A stretch of DNA of 64,000 nt from Sphingobium lactosutens DS20 (GTDB lineage Bacteria > Pseudomonadota > Alphaproteobacteria > Sphingomonadales > Sphingomonadaceae). Position 1 is the stretch's first letter. Every line of letters starts with the position of its first letter. Below are positions 25,005 to 34,475 of this stretch, piece after piece. The notes under the pieces were generated by a model that saw only the letters and a list, made by a program, of their open reading frames with translations, did no database searches and had not been told where the DNA came from. A program made the position numbers and the translations under genes. Location: NCBI RefSeq assembly GCF_000445105.1, contig NZ_ATDP01000106.1:186001-250000 (forward strand), written 5' to 3'.

Positions 25005-25676
25005 ATGATGGACCAATCGCAGGATGCCCGCGCCACGCTGGATCGGCTGATTGCCGAGCGAGGGGACAATTATGCCGATCTGTCCCGCCTGATCGGCCGC
25101 AACGCCGCCTATATTCAGCAATTCATCAAACGCGGCACGCCGCGCAAATTGGACGAGGACGACCGGCGCGTGCTGGCGCGCTATTTCGGCGTTTCGGAAG
25201 ATATGCTGGGGGGCGTTGCGTCACTCGCCCCGCCGCCTGCGCGCAACCGTGGCCTGCCCGCCGTCGTCTCCGTTCCGCGACTTGCGCTGGGCGCGTCGGC
25301 CGGGGGCGGCACGTTGGATGAGGATGAACGCGCGGCTGGCGTGATGGCTTTCGATGCGCACTGGCTGCGCCATCTGGGGGTGCGGCCACAGCGCGTGTCG
25401 ATCATCCGCGTCGATGGCGAATCGATGGCGCCGACGCTGAGCGACGGTGACGACATCATGGTGGATCATGATGATGACGCCGACCGGTTGCGCGACGGCG
25501 TCTATGTGCTCCGGCTGGACGGTGTGCTGATGGTGAAGCGCATCGCCATGGGACCGCTGCGGGGCCGGTTCAGCGTGCTGAGCGACAATGCGCATTATCC
25601 CGACTGGACAGATATCGACCCGGCGCTGGTCGACATCGTCGGGCGCGTCGTGTGGACGGGGCGCCGCTTGCACTAG
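25005..25676 (+). CDS. XRE-like HTH regulator with S24 (LexA-type) peptidase domain
   Basis: A 223-residue regulator. Residues about 8-68 form a helix-turn-helix (LDRLIAERGDNYADLSRLIG, AYIQQFIKRGTPRKLDEDDR). The C-terminal S24 domain (about 85-220) has the catalytic Ser140 in VDGESMAPTL and Lys178 in GVLMVKRI, both required for self-cleavage. An Ala-Gly pair at 99-100 (ASAGGG) is a possible cleavage site. It resembles phage CI/C2-type repressors more than LexA, but no prophage genes are nearby and the family is common on sphingomonad chromosomes. It is divergent from the small operon at 24334-24888. Confidence 0.88.
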   Translation: MMDQSQDARATLDRLIAERGDNYADLSRLIGRNAAYIQQFIKRGTPRKLDEDDRRVLARYFGVSEDMLGGVASLAPPPARNRGLPAVVSVPRLALGASAGGGTLDEDERAAGVMAFDAHWLRHLGVRPQRVSIIRVDGESMAPTLSDGDDIMVDHDDDADRLRDGVYVLRLDGVLMVKRIAMGPLRGRFSVLSDNAHYPDWTDIDPALVDIVGRVVWTGRRLH

Positions 25677-25740
25677 GCGTCTTTCATCCCCATTGCTTGC
25701 CGGTAGCGCGACAATGGGCGCAAACCGGGAGCATGATGTT

Positions 25741-26658
25741 TTGAACGACAATGGCGCGGTGATCCGCAAGGCAATCGAATGGCAGGGCGCGCCGATGGCG
25801 CTGGCCACGGTGATTTCCACCTGGGGTTCCGCCCCGCGCCCGCGCGGCAGCCACATGCTGGTGCATCAGGACGGCCGGCTGGAAGGCAGCATTTCGGGCG
25901 GTTGCGTGGAAACCGATGTGCTGCAACGCGCGGCAGAGGTCATCGCTGGACGGCCAGCCCATATGCACCGCTATGGCGTCGCCGATGGTGACGCGTGGGA
26001 GGTCGGGCTGCCCTGTGGCGGCGAGATCGCCGTGCTGGTGCAGCCCATATCGGAAACGGGCTTTCCACCTCACCTGTTCGATCTGGTCTCGAAGGCCAAC
26101 GAAGCGGGGCGGGCCGTCACACTGTCCACCGACCTTGCCACTGGCCAAACCCGCGAGGGGGAGGCGGAGGGCGCATTCCTCAACCGCTATGATCCGCCGC
26201 GCCGGTTGCTGATCGTCGGCGCGGTGCAGATCGCCCAGTCGCTGGTTCCCCTGGCGCAGGCGATCGGCGTGACGCCCATCGTCATTGATCCACGCGGCCG
26301 CTTCCTGACGGCGGAGCGCTTCCCGAACGCCGAGTTGGACGACCGCTGGCCCGATGAGGCGATCGCCGCACACCACCCGGGCGAATCGACCGCGGTCGTG
26401 ACGCTGAGCCATGACATCAAGATTGACGATCCCGCGTTGATCGCCGCGCTGAACGCGCCGACCGGCTATATCGCCGCTTTGGGATCGCGACGCAGCCATG
26501 CGGCGCGGCTTGATCGGTTGACGGCCGAGGGGTTTGACGCGGATGCGCTGGCGCGGATCGACGGCCCGGCGGGTCTGGATATCGGCGCGATCGGGCCTGC
26601 GGAAATCGCCCTGTCGATCACGGCGGGCATGATCGCGGGGTTCAACGCTGGGAAATGA
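25741..26658 (+). CDS. XdhC/CoxI family protein
   Basis: A 305-residue protein. The N-terminal XdhC_CoxI domain has STWGSAPRPRGSHMLVHQDG and GSISGGCVETDV with the conserved Cys and LPCGGEIAVLVQP. The C-terminal Rossmann-like XdhC_C domain has LLIVGAVQIAQSLVPLAQAI and ALGSRRSHAARLDRL. Family members insert or sulfurate molybdenum cofactor for xanthine or carbon monoxide dehydrogenase-type enzymes. No molybdo-enzyme is in the window. The start is TTG 25741 with GGGAG nine bases upstream; ATG 25714 in frame is an alternative without a good site. Confidence 0.87.
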   Translation: MNDNGAVIRKAIEWQGAPMALATVISTWGSAPRPRGSHMLVHQDGRLEGSISGGCVETDVLQRAAEVIAGRPAHMHRYGVADGDAWEVGLPCGGEIAVLVQPISETGFPPHLFDLVSKANEAGRAVTLSTDLATGQTREGEAEGAFLNRYDPPRRLLIVGAVQIAQSLVPLAQAIGVTPIVIDPRGRFLTAERFPNAELDDRWPDEAIAAHHPGESTAVVTLSHDIKIDDPALIAALNAPTGYIAALGSRRSHAARLDRLTAEGFDADALARIDGPAGLDIGAIGPAEIALSITAGMIAGFNAGK

Positions 26659-26664
26659 TCGGGG

Positions 26665-26698
26665 ATGCCCCCCGCCGCAAGGGGTGGGCAGGGGGCAT
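26665..26698 (+). terminator. Stem-loop just after the XdhC gene (possible weak terminator)
   Basis: ATGCCCCC (26665-26672) pairs perfectly with GGGGGCAT (26691-26698), six bases after the stop. No T tract follows, so Rho-independent action is doubtful; it may protect the mRNA 3' end. Confidence 0.35.
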
Positions 26699-26800
26699 GT
26701 TCTGAAGCTGTCGGGCACCAGAGACGGCCGCCCCGTAGCAGAGCGCCAGGAAACAGCAATAGCAAAATGCCGACGATATTAAACTTTATGAGCGTAAAAC

Positions 26801-26825
26801 TGCAAAATATTGTAATATAATTGCA
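26801..26825. repeat. AT-rich inverted repeat in a 170-base non-coding gap
   Basis: TGCAA at 26801 and TTGCA at 26821 flank AT-only arms (AATATT, AATATAA) around GT. The whole gap 26659-26828 holds no gene; its right half (26760-26825) is strikingly AT-rich for this genome. It lies just past the ybdD stop and could act in termination or protein binding. Confidence 0.4.
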
Positions 26826-26828
26826 AGA

Positions 26829-27014
26829 TCAGCAGCAACGCCCGCCGTTGCGGCCGCCATAGCGGGCCTGTTGGCGATCACGGAAAAAGCTGGTGCGGTC
26901 CATCACCGGCTGGGCGGGATGATGATCGGCCATATGGCGCAAATAAGCGTCATAGTCGGGGATGCCAACCATCATATGCGCCGCCTGGCGCAGCTTTCTG
27001 AACAAATCCGTCAT
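26829..27014 (-). CDS. YbdD/YjiX family small protein
   Basis: A 61-residue protein of the DUF466 family that almost always follows cstA-type genes. It has the family core MVGIPDYDAYLRHMADHHPA and the tail FFRDRQQARYGGRNGGRCC with terminal cysteines. The ATG at 27014 overlaps the cstA stop as ATGA, so it is translationally coupled. Its proposed role is as a partner of the CstA/BtsT transporter; the molecular action is not established. A longer in-frame extension to 27443 reads antisense to cstA sense coding and is rejected. Confidence 0.88.
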   Translation of the reverse strand: MTDLFRKLRQAAHMMVGIPDYDAYLRHMADHHPAQPVMDRTSFFRDRQQARYGGRNGGRCC

Positions 27015-29059
27015 TGCGCTGCAACTAGACTGGTGGGAATCTCGCATGCCGTAGGGACGGCGTTGCGGCGCGCGGCAGTGCAACTGCGGATGGCGAAAAA
27101 CAAAATGGCAAGAACGACCGCGAGGAACAGGCCAACCAGCGCGGCGTCGACCCGGTCGTTGAAGATGATGCGCTGCATTTCGTCCATGGTTTTTGCGGGG
27201 CCAAGCAGCGAGCCAGCCTCTGCCGCCTCGCTGAATTTGGCTGCGTGCGCCAGGAAGCCGACCTTGGGATCGGCGGAAAATAATTTGAGCCAGCCCGCCG
27301 ACAGGGTGCAGATCAGCAGCCAGGCCGTGGGCAGCATCGTCACCCACGCGAACCGGTCCTGCTTCATGCGGAACAGCACGACCGTGCCCAGCATCAGCGC
27401 GATCGCCGCCAGCATCTGATTGGAAATGCCAAACACCGGCCACAGCGTATTCACCCCGCCCAGCGGATCAGTGACGCCCTGATAGAGGAAAAAGCCCCAG
27501 GCCGCGACGCACAGGGCGGTGGCGATGATGCCGGGCATGTGGCTCTCGCTCTGCTTGAAGGCTGGGACGACAAGGGCGATCAGGTCCTGCAGCATGAAAC
27601 GACCCGCGCGCGTGCCCGCATCGACGGCGGTCAGGATGAACAGCGCCTCAAAGAGGATGGCGAAATGATACCAAAAGGCCTTCATCGCAGGCCCGCCCAC
27701 GACATGGCTGAAAATCTCCGCCATGGCGACGGCCAGCGTGGGCGCGCCGCCCGCGCGGCTGATGATAGTATGTTCGCCCACATCCCGCGCCGTCCGGGCG
27801 ATGCTATCGGCTGAAATGGGAAAGCCCATGGCGGTGACGGCGGCGGACGCGCTGGCCGCGTCCGTGCCGATCAGGGCCGTCGGGCTGTTCATCGTGAAAT
27901 AGATGCCCGGGTCCAGGATCGACGCGCCCACCAGCGCCATGATCGCCACGAATGCCTCCATCAGCATCGCGCCATAGCCGATCAGCGGCGCATGCGCTTC
28001 GCTGGCGATCAGCTTGGGCGTGGTCCCGCTGGAAATCAGTGCATGGAACCCCGACACCGCGCCGCAGGCGATGGTGATGAACAGGAAGGGGAACAAGCTA
28101 CCGGCCCAGACTGGTCCGTCGCCCGCGACAAATCGCGTCAGCGCCGGCATTTGGAGCGGCGGCGCCATGATGACGATGCCGATGGCGAGCGCGGCGATCG
28201 CCCCGATCTTGAGAAAGGTCGACAGATAGTCGCGCGGCGCGAGCAACAGCCAGACCGGGAGCACCGACGCCACCGCGCCGTAGCCGATCAGGATCCAGCA
28301 AAGCTGCACCGGGGTGAAGGTGAAGGCCGGCCCCCAGATGGGGGACTGCGCCACGGCCTGCCCGTAGACAATCGCCGCGATCAGGCCGATGAGGCCCAGC
28401 ACCGACACCTCGCCGATCCGCCCCGGCCTGATCCAGCGCGTATAGGCCCCCATCGCCATGGCGAGCGGCACGGTCGCCGCGACGGTGAACATGCCCCAGG
28501 GGCTTTCGGCCAGCGCCTTGACCACGATCAGCGCCAGCACCGCCAGGATGATGACCATGATCATGAACGCGCCGAACAGGGCGATCGTACCGGCGACCTG
28601 GCCCATTTCCATGCGGATGAGTTCGCCCAGCGACTTGCCGTCGCGGCGCATGGAAATGAACAGGACCATGAAATCCTGCACTGCCCCGGCCAGCACCACG
28701 CCGAAGATGATCCACACTGTTCCGGGCAGATAGCCCATCTGCGCGGCGAGCACGGGTCCGACCAGTGGCCCTGCACCCGCGATCGCCGCGAAATGATGGC
28801 CGAACAGGACGCTGCGGTCGATCGCGACATAATCCAGGCCGTCCGCGCGGCGCACGGCAGGCGTCGGTCGCGCAGGGTCTAGTCCCATGACATGCCGGGC
28901 GATGAACAGCGCATAATAGCGATAGGCGACCAGGAAGCAGCTGACCGCTGCGACAACGATCCACAGCGCGTTGACGCTTTCCCCCCGTGATATCGCCACG
29001 ACGGTCAGGGCCACGACGCCGATAATGGCTGTCACTATCCAGGGAATATGCCGGGTCAC
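27011..29059 (-). CDS. cstA: Carbon starvation protein CstA / pyruvate transporter family
   Basis: A 682-residue inner-membrane transporter with about 16-18 helices. CstA and its relative BtsT take up pyruvate and possibly peptides when carbon is scarce. Family landmarks are RYYALFIARHVMGLDPARPT, the conserved DRSVLFGHHFAAIAGAGPLVGP (quoted in two parts of the same loop), YLPGTVWIIFGVVLAG, HALISSGTTPKLI and MLQDLIALVVPAF. Length is near E. coli CstA (701). It is followed by ybdD in ATGA overlap. The 68-base gap upstream to DoxX shows no clear regulatory site. Confidence 0.93.
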   Translation of the reverse strand: MTRHIPWIVTAIIGVVALTVVAISRGESVNALWIVVAAVSCFLVAYRYYALFIARHVMGLDPARPTPAVRRADGLDYVAIDRSVLFGHHFAAIAGAGPLVGPVLAAQMGYLPGTVWIIFGVVLAGAVQDFMVLFISMRRDGKSLGELIRMEMGQVAGTIALFGAFMIMVIILAVLALIVVKALAESPWGMFTVAATVPLAMAMGAYTRWIRPGRIGEVSVLGLIGLIAAIVYGQAVAQSPIWGPAFTFTPVQLCWILIGYGAVASVLPVWLLLAPRDYLSTFLKIGAIAALAIGIVIMAPPLQMPALTRFVAGDGPVWAGSLFPFLFITIACGAVSGFHALISSGTTPKLIASEAHAPLIGYGAMLMEAFVAIMALVGASILDPGIYFTMNSPTALIGTDAASASAAVTAMGFPISADSIARTARDVGEHTIISRAGGAPTLAVAMAEIFSHVVGGPAMKAFWYHFAILFEALFILTAVDAGTRAGRFMLQDLIALVVPAFKQSESHMPGIIATALCVAAWGFFLYQGVTDPLGGVNTLWPVFGISNQMLAAIALMLGTVVLFRMKQDRFAWVTMLPTAWLLICTLSAGWLKLFSADPKVGFLAHAAKFSEAAEAGSLLGPAKTMDEMQRIIFNDRVDAALVGLFLAVVLAILFFAIRSCTAARRNAVPTACEIPTSLVAAQ

Positions 29060-29127
29060 GCCGCCTCGCTCCGCTTGTTCACAGATTTGCCGTCACCCTA
29101 GGGGGGCGGGCGGCAAAGACAACCGCC

Positions 29128-29535
29128 TTAGCGTCGCGGCGCAAAAGGCCAGTCGATGACGCCGCTCGCCCACAGCGCCCACCAGATGATGACCGGTTGC
29201 AGCGCCAGCCGTGGTCCATGATACCACCAACTCAAGTGCACGCCGCCCAGCGGAACGTCGCTGAGCGCATGATGGATATTGGCCGGCCATACGCACAGCG
29301 CATAGAGCGCCAGCCCGATGCCCGCGGCGCGGCGAAAGGGCGGCAGCATGAGGCCTATCGACCCGGCAATTTCGGCGATGCCAGTCAGCCAGATAACGGT
29401 GGCGGGATAGGGCACCCAACCCGGCGTGATCGCGATGAACCCGCCCGGCGTCCGCAAATGCGCCACCCCTGCGATCAGATAGGCCAATGCCAGGAAGGCG
29501 CGGGCGATCCGGCGGGGGCGGCTATCAGCGATCAT
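29128..29535 (-). CDS. DoxX-like membrane protein
   Basis: A 135-residue protein with four hydrophobic helices: FLALAYLIAGVAHLRTPGGF, VIWLTGIAEIAGSIGLMLP, AAGIGLALYALCVWPANI and a last one near LQPVIIWWALWASGVIDW. This is the DoxX/DUF4345-like layout. Function is unknown; related proteins join redox or quinone-linked complexes. The frame is open to 29655; I chose ATG 29535 because the conserved region starts there, while ATG 29568 is possible. It precedes cstA on the same strand and is divergent from the methyltransferase gene. Confidence 0.75.
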   Translation of the reverse strand: MIADSRPRRIARAFLALAYLIAGVAHLRTPGGFIAITPGWVPYPATVIWLTGIAEIAGSIGLMLPPFRRAAGIGLALYALCVWPANIHHALSDVPLGGVHLSWWYHGPRLALQPVIIWWALWASGVIDWPFAPRR

Positions 29536-29639
29536 CCCATCCCGATCGAAAAAAGGTCTATCCTTCATCATGCTGGGGCTGGCAGAGACATATTTAGAGT
29601 ATCCGACTGTCTTTGGCGCGCCACGAAGGAACTGACGAC

Positions 29640-30515
29640 TTGCGACTATCATCAATACGGCGGCATATTGCGCGCAAATTCAAGGGCGGTGAAGCGAAAA
29701 CGGAGCAACTGCCCGTCTCCGGCCAGCCAAAGAGCAACGACGACGATATCAGTTTTCTGCCGGACATGAACGAATGGGTCCGCACCCATTATGTCGGCGT
29801 CGTCGATGAATTCGTGGCGGCCATCGGCAGTCTCGAGGGGAAACGCATCCTGGATCTGGGGTGCGGCGAGATGCTGATGACCTATGGCCTCGCCTCGCGC
29901 GGCGCAGAGGAGGTTGTCGGTCTCGATATTACCAAGCTGGATCCGGACAAAAGCCTCAAGACCCTGGTCGATGGCGGTTTCCCGGACGCCGCTAAGTATC
30001 GGGATCGCGTTTCAGCCGCAGTCTATGACGGCAAATCCATGCCATTTCCGGACGAGCATTTCGATATCATATTCTGCTGGGGCGTGATGGAGCATGTCGC
30101 CGATGTCCCGGCCGTGCTGGCCGAAATCAAGCGCGTGCTCAAGACAGGCGGCATCGCCTTCATCAAGGTTTTTCCCTGGTTTCATTCCTATTTCGGTAGT
30201 CATCTGTCGGACTTCGTGCCTGTGCCTTTCGCGCATCTGACGCATGACCAGGCAGCGATGCGCGCCATCATCGAAAGAACGGCGCATGAGCAGACCGTCG
30301 TTCATCCCGACATGATCCTCAACCATATGTGGAAGGAATATCTGACGCTGAACCGCTATTCGGCCGATATGTTCTATCGCGACGTCAAGGCCGCGGGCTT
30401 TTCGCGCGACATATGGACGCTCATCAGCCGCCAGCATGACCTGACGGATGCGCCGCCGGGATATGAACTGTCCCAGTTGATGGTGTCCGGTTCCGACACC
30501 ATCCTGTACAAATGA
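29640..30515 (+). CDS. Class I SAM-dependent methyltransferase
   Basis: A 291-residue predicted methyltransferase. Motif I is RILDLGCGEMLMTYGLA, the acidic loop EEVVGLDITK follows, and post-motif segments are FDIIFCWGVMEHVADVPAV and IKRVLKTGGIAFIKVFPW. The C-terminal third is helical and contains HPDMILNHMWKEYLTLNRYS. The family resembles methyltransferases found with polysaccharide genes, but the substrate cannot be read off. The start is TTG 29640, about nine bases after AAGGA; a TTG at 29613 in frame lies before that site and is rejected. It converges with the PBP1A gene. Confidence 0.8.
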   Translation: MRLSSIRRHIARKFKGGEAKTEQLPVSGQPKSNDDDISFLPDMNEWVRTHYVGVVDEFVAAIGSLEGKRILDLGCGEMLMTYGLASRGAEEVVGLDITKLDPDKSLKTLVDGGFPDAAKYRDRVSAAVYDGKSMPFPDEHFDIIFCWGVMEHVADVPAVLAEIKRVLKTGGIAFIKVFPWFHSYFGSHLSDFVPVPFAHLTHDQAAMRAIIERTAHEQTVVHPDMILNHMWKEYLTLNRYSADMFYRDVKAAGFSRDIWTLISRQHDLTDAPPGYELSQLMVSGSDTILYK

Positions 30516-30543
30516 AGCGGGCGCCACCGCACGAAGGCGCCCG

Positions 30544-33087
30544 TCAGTAAATCCCGCCCTGGTCCTGCAGGAAGTCGGCGTCAGTGCGCTGCCGCCCGCG
30601 CGCCACGGCGGCCGCGGCCTTGGCATCGGCAGCCTTCGCCTGCGCCTCGGCCTCTTCCTTGCGGATCGACCGGCGCGGCTCGGTTTCGGGCTTGAACGCT
30701 TCCCAGATTACCGCGGGCTTGGGATCGTTGGTCGGCCACACGCCATAGACGCGCTTGCCCGAACGACGGTCGATCGTGACCATGCGGATGCCCGCCGGTG
30801 CGACGAAGGGCGTCTTGGGCATGGTTTCCAGGATCGGCGCCATCGCCGCCTTCCAGATCGGGGCGGCGATGCGGCCGCCCTGCGCCCATCCGCCCAGGCT
30901 CCGGGGCTTGTCATAGCCGACATAAACACCTGCCACCAAATCGGGCGATCCGCCCACGAACCAGACATTGGTGGGGCCGTTGGTGGTGCCGGTCTTGCCA
31001 AACAGCGGGCGCTTGAGATCGGCCAGCACGGTGGCGGTGCCGCGCAGCACCACGCCCTCGGCGATATGCACGACCTGATAGGCGGTCATCGGGTTCATCA
31101 CCTGCCGCCCTTCAAAGCCAAAGCGCGGCATCGGCTTGCCGTCCCAATTGGCCATGTTGCACCCGTCGCACGGGCGCCAGCGTTCGGGCCAGATCACCTT
31201 GCCGCGCCGGTCCTGCACATAGTCCATGACCTTGGACGGATTTTGTTTTCCCTGGTTCGCCAGCGTCGCATAGGCATTGACCATCCGCTCCACCGTCGTT
31301 TCGCCCGCACCCAGCGCGAAGGAGAGGTAGGGCTGATAATCGCCGATGCCCATCGCCTTGATCGTGCGCACGACCCGGTCCATGCCGGTCTGGCTGGCGG
31401 CGCGCACCGTCATCAGGTTGCGGGACTGTTCCACACCCCAGCGCATCGTCTGCGGCCCGGCGCTGCCGCCTGAGAAGTTGCGGAAGCATTTCTGCCCCAA
31501 TCCCGCGCCCTGATAGACGCAGAGCGGCCCATCGACGATGATCGATGCGGGCGTCATGCCATTGTCCAGCGCGGCGGCGTAGACGAAGGGCTTGATCGTG
31601 GAGCCGGGCTGGCGCTGGGCCTGGGTCGCGCGGTTATAGGAGGAGAGGCGCGAATCGAACCCGCCCTGCATCGCGCGGATGCGGCCTGAATGCACTTCCT
31701 GCACCACCATGCCGCCCGACACTTCGGGAATGGTCCGCAGCGCCCAGTCGGCGCCATTCTTTGCGACGACGATCAGGTCGCCGGACTTGAGCGCGGCAAA
31801 GGCGGGACCACCGGTGCGGCGATAGGGTGTCTGCGCCATCGACGCAGGCAGGGTGCCGGTGCTGCCGTCGGAAAAGCCGATCTGCGCCTCAGACGATGAT
31901 CGATCGATGACGACGGCGACGCGCCAGCCTTCATAATCGACACCGACATAGCTGGCGGCCAGTTCGCGCGCCCAGCCTCGATCGGGGTCGATATGGCCGA
32001 CCGGACCCGACCAGCCGCGGCCCGCGCCGAAGCGCAGCAATCCGTTTCGCAGCGCATCCTTGGTGCGTTCCTGCGCCACCGGGTCATAAGGGCTGCGCAC
32101 CCACAGGCCGCCGGCATAGACGCTGTTGGGGCCGTCCGCCGCCTTTTCGCCGAACCGGTCGATCAGGCGGCGGCGCACCTCTTCCATATAATAGCCGCCC
32201 GCGCGCGCATCGAAGCTGGAACCGCGCACGGTGACGGTGCCCAGAGGCTGCGCCTGCGCCTGCGCGCGCTGCGCGGCGGTGATCCAGCCATTGCGCTCCA
32301 TCTCGCCCAGCGCCCAGTTGCGCCGCTCGATCGCGCGGGCGTGACCGGTTTCGCTTTCGGGGCGGTAATTGGCCGGCCCCTTGGGCAGGATCGCCAGATA
32401 GGCCATTTCAGGCAGGCTGAGGTCAGCGACATCCTTGTCAAAATAAGCGCGCGAGGCCGCCTGCACGCCATAGGCGTTGCGACCGAGGAAAATCTGGTTG
32501 AGGTAAAGCTCCAGTATCTGCTGTTTCGACAGCACATTTTCCATGCGCCAGGCCAGGATCATCTCCTTGACCTTGCGTGTGGGCGAATATTCGTCGCCGA
32601 TCAGCAGGTTCTTGGCCACCTGCTGCGTGATGGTCGACCCGCCGCGCGCGCGCTGGCCCGACCCCAGCTTGCTGACATAGTCCGCGACTGCGCCGGCAAA
32701 GCCGGGGAAATCGACACCATGATGCTCGAAAAACGTCTTGTCCTCCGCCGCCAGATAGGCGCGGATCAGCAACGGGGGATAATCGCTATATTGCAACTGC
32801 ACCCGCCGTTCTCGAGCATAGCTGTGCACCGGCTGCCCGTTGATGTCGCGCACCATGGTGGGGAGCGGCGGCTCATATTCCAGCAAGGTCGCCGCATCGG
32901 GCAGGCCGCGCGCGAAAATCAGCCAGAACAGGAAGATCGCCAGCAGAAACCCGCCCAGCAGGATAGTCAGCCAGCGAAACAGCCTCCGGCCCCATAGTGG
33001 ACGTATCCGGTCCATGACGCCGCCCGCGTCACGGCGCAGGCGATAGGCGAAGGATGTCGGGGCGGTATCGGAACGGGCCTCTTCCAT
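30544..33087 (-). CDS. mrcA: Penicillin-binding protein 1A, bifunctional peptidoglycan synthase
   Basis: An 847-residue class A PBP in the inner membrane that polymerises and crosslinks peptidoglycan. One anchor lies at about 38-58. The GT51 domain has the catalytic Glu115 in AAEDKTFFEHHGVD plus GGSTITQQVAKNL. The transpeptidase domain has the nucleophile motif S496TIK in QPGSTIKPF, the SRN triad at 555-557 and KTGTT at 698-702. An OB-like insert lies between the domains. The C-terminal tail is Ala/Lys-rich. Length is typical for alphaproteobacterial PBP1A. The amidase gene lies 62 bases upstream on the same strand. Confidence 0.96.
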   Translation of the reverse strand: MEEARSDTAPTSFAYRLRRDAGGVMDRIRPLWGRRLFRWLTILLGGFLLAIFLFWLIFARGLPDAATLLEYEPPLPTMVRDINGQPVHSYARERRVQLQYSDYPPLLIRAYLAAEDKTFFEHHGVDFPGFAGAVADYVSKLGSGQRARGGSTITQQVAKNLLIGDEYSPTRKVKEMILAWRMENVLSKQQILELYLNQIFLGRNAYGVQAASRAYFDKDVADLSLPEMAYLAILPKGPANYRPESETGHARAIERRNWALGEMERNGWITAAQRAQAQAQPLGTVTVRGSSFDARAGGYYMEEVRRRLIDRFGEKAADGPNSVYAGGLWVRSPYDPVAQERTKDALRNGLLRFGAGRGWSGPVGHIDPDRGWARELAASYVGVDYEGWRVAVVIDRSSSEAQIGFSDGSTGTLPASMAQTPYRRTGGPAFAALKSGDLIVVAKNGADWALRTIPEVSGGMVVQEVHSGRIRAMQGGFDSRLSSYNRATQAQRQPGSTIKPFVYAAALDNGMTPASIIVDGPLCVYQGAGLGQKCFRNFSGGSAGPQTMRWGVEQSRNLMTVRAASQTGMDRVVRTIKAMGIGDYQPYLSFALGAGETTVERMVNAYATLANQGKQNPSKVMDYVQDRRGKVIWPERWRPCDGCNMANWDGKPMPRFGFEGRQVMNPMTAYQVVHIAEGVVLRGTATVLADLKRPLFGKTGTTNGPTNVWFVGGSPDLVAGVYVGYDKPRSLGGWAQGGRIAAPIWKAAMAPILETMPKTPFVAPAGIRMVTIDRRSGKRVYGVWPTNDPKPAVIWEAFKPETEPRRSIRKEEAEAQAKAADAKAAAAVARGRQRTDADFLQDQGGIY

Positions 33088-33149
33088 GGGGAAGAGGCTC
33101 TAGGATCAAATCGCGGCCAAGGCCAGTGGCGTTTCGACGGGCCGCGCCA

Positions 33150-34475
33150 TCAGCCGCCCGCCGCAACCCCGCTCATCGCCAGCTTGCGCGCGAAATGCAC
33201 CTCGATCGCCTTGGCAACGCCGCGCGCGATCTTCTGCTGCCCCTCGCGCGAGGACAGGAAGGCGGAGTCCGACTCATTGCTAATATAGCCGGTTTCGAAC
33301 AGGATCGACGGCGTATCCGGGGCCTTGAGCACCATCAGCGAAGCGAAGCGATGATAGGCGCTGCGGAAGGGCACATAGGGTGAAGCCTCACGCTGGAGCA
33401 GCCGCGCGAAACTGGACGATATGTTGAGCGATTCGCGTTGCGTCAGGTCGATCAGGATTGACGACACATCGCCCGACTGGCCGCCCAGATTGACGCCGTT
33501 GATGATGTCGGCCTTGTTTTCGCGCGCGGCGAGACGCGCGGCTTCCCGGTCCGACGCGGTTTCCGACAAGGTGTAGACCGTCGCGCCATGGGCATCGGTA
33601 TTTTCGGCCGCATCGGCATGGATCGAAATGAAGAGGTCCGCACCCATCTTGCGCGCGATGCCATAGCGTTCCTGCAACACCAGAAAGCGATCATCGTCCC
33701 GCGTCAGCGCAACGCGCACCCGACCGCCCCTGACCAGTTGGTCGCGGATCGCCTGCGCGATCGCCAGTGTCACGTCCTTTTCGCGTTTGCCATTGTCCTT
33801 GTTGATGGCGCCGGGATCATGGCCGCCATGGCCCGCATCGATCACCACCAGCGGCCGCGCGCCGTCATTGACGCCCTGCACCGGCGGCAGGGCGACGCCG
33901 CGCGCGGCGGGTGGGATCGGCACGGTGATCGAATGCAACCGCTTTTGCGGCCGTGCGGCCATGTCCGCCGGCGCATCGAACGCCATGCGCCCGCGACCCA
34001 ATTCACTGCGAAAGCGGCTGTCGCTCACGCCCTGGATCGCGAAGCTCAGCGATTTGCCGTCCGGTGCAATGCGCGCGTCGGCCAGCGTCGCCGGGCTTGC
34101 CAGGTCCAGCACGACACGCGCGCGCTCCGGGCTCAATTGCCCCTGCCGCACGCCCGCGACCGTGCCATTGCCTGGTGAAAAGGGAAAGCGGCCCGTCTGC
34201 GCGCCATCGATATCAAGGGCAATGCGCTGCGGCCCGTCGAGCAGGAAGGCGGACGCGCCCTCCACCCGCTCATCGAAACGCACCACCACCCGGTCCCCCT
34301 GCACATCGACGCCGGCGATGCCGCCCGCCTGGCCGGGGGAGGAAAGAAGAATGCTTGCCAGGGCAAGGCTTTGCAACATGCGCCGCTTGTGCACCGCAGG
34401 CCTGTCGGCCGTCCAGCCAAATATCATCGACGTTGACCCGTCCAGCGTCCCCACGCTGAACACCCGATTAAGCAT
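33150..34475 (-). CDS. N-acetylmuramoyl-L-alanine amidase (AmiC type)
   Basis: A periplasmic zinc amidase that splits septal peptidoglycan between muramic acid and L-alanine. It has an N-terminal AMIN domain (about 55-150, GVDVQGDRVVVRFDERVEG onward) and a C-terminal Amidase_3 domain. The latter shows the zinc ligands VVIDAGHGGHDPGAI, the Glu in REKDVTLAIAQAI, SIHADAAEN and the catalytic Glu in ILFETGYISN. The signal peptide is LQSLALASILLSSPGQAGG preceded by HKRR. Starts at 34475, 34427 or GTG 34394 are all in frame, and the signal peptide favours one of the later ones. It is probably co-transcribed with mrcA. Confidence 0.93.
   Translation of the reverse strand: MLNRVFSVGTLDGSTSMIFGWTADRPAVHKRRMLQSLALASILLSSPGQAGGIAGVDVQGDRVVVRFDERVEGASAFLLDGPQRIALDIDGAQTGRFPFSPGNGTVAGVRQGQLSPERARVVLDLASPATLADARIAPDGKSLSFAIQGVSDSRFRSELGRGRMAFDAPADMAARPQKRLHSITVPIPPAARGVALPPVQGVNDGARPLVVIDAGHGGHDPGAINKDNGKREKDVTLAIAQAIRDQLVRGGRVRVALTRDDDRFLVLQERYGIARKMGADLFISIHADAAENTDAHGATVYTLSETASDREAARLAARENKADIINGVNLGGQSGDVSSILIDLTQRESLNISSSFARLLQREASPYVPFRSAYHRFASLMVLKAPDTPSILFETGYISNESDSAFLSSREGQQKIARGVAKAIEVHFARKLAMSGVAAGG

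Noticed and set aside
25005..25676. Prophage remnant at the S24 repressor-like gene
   Set aside because: No integrase, terminase or other phage gene and no attachment repeats flank it; neighbours are ordinary chromosomal genes.
27992..28882. A 296-codon plus-strand frame opposite cstA
   Set aside because: His/Asp/Arg-rich shadow of a polytopic membrane protein gene; no start site or domain.
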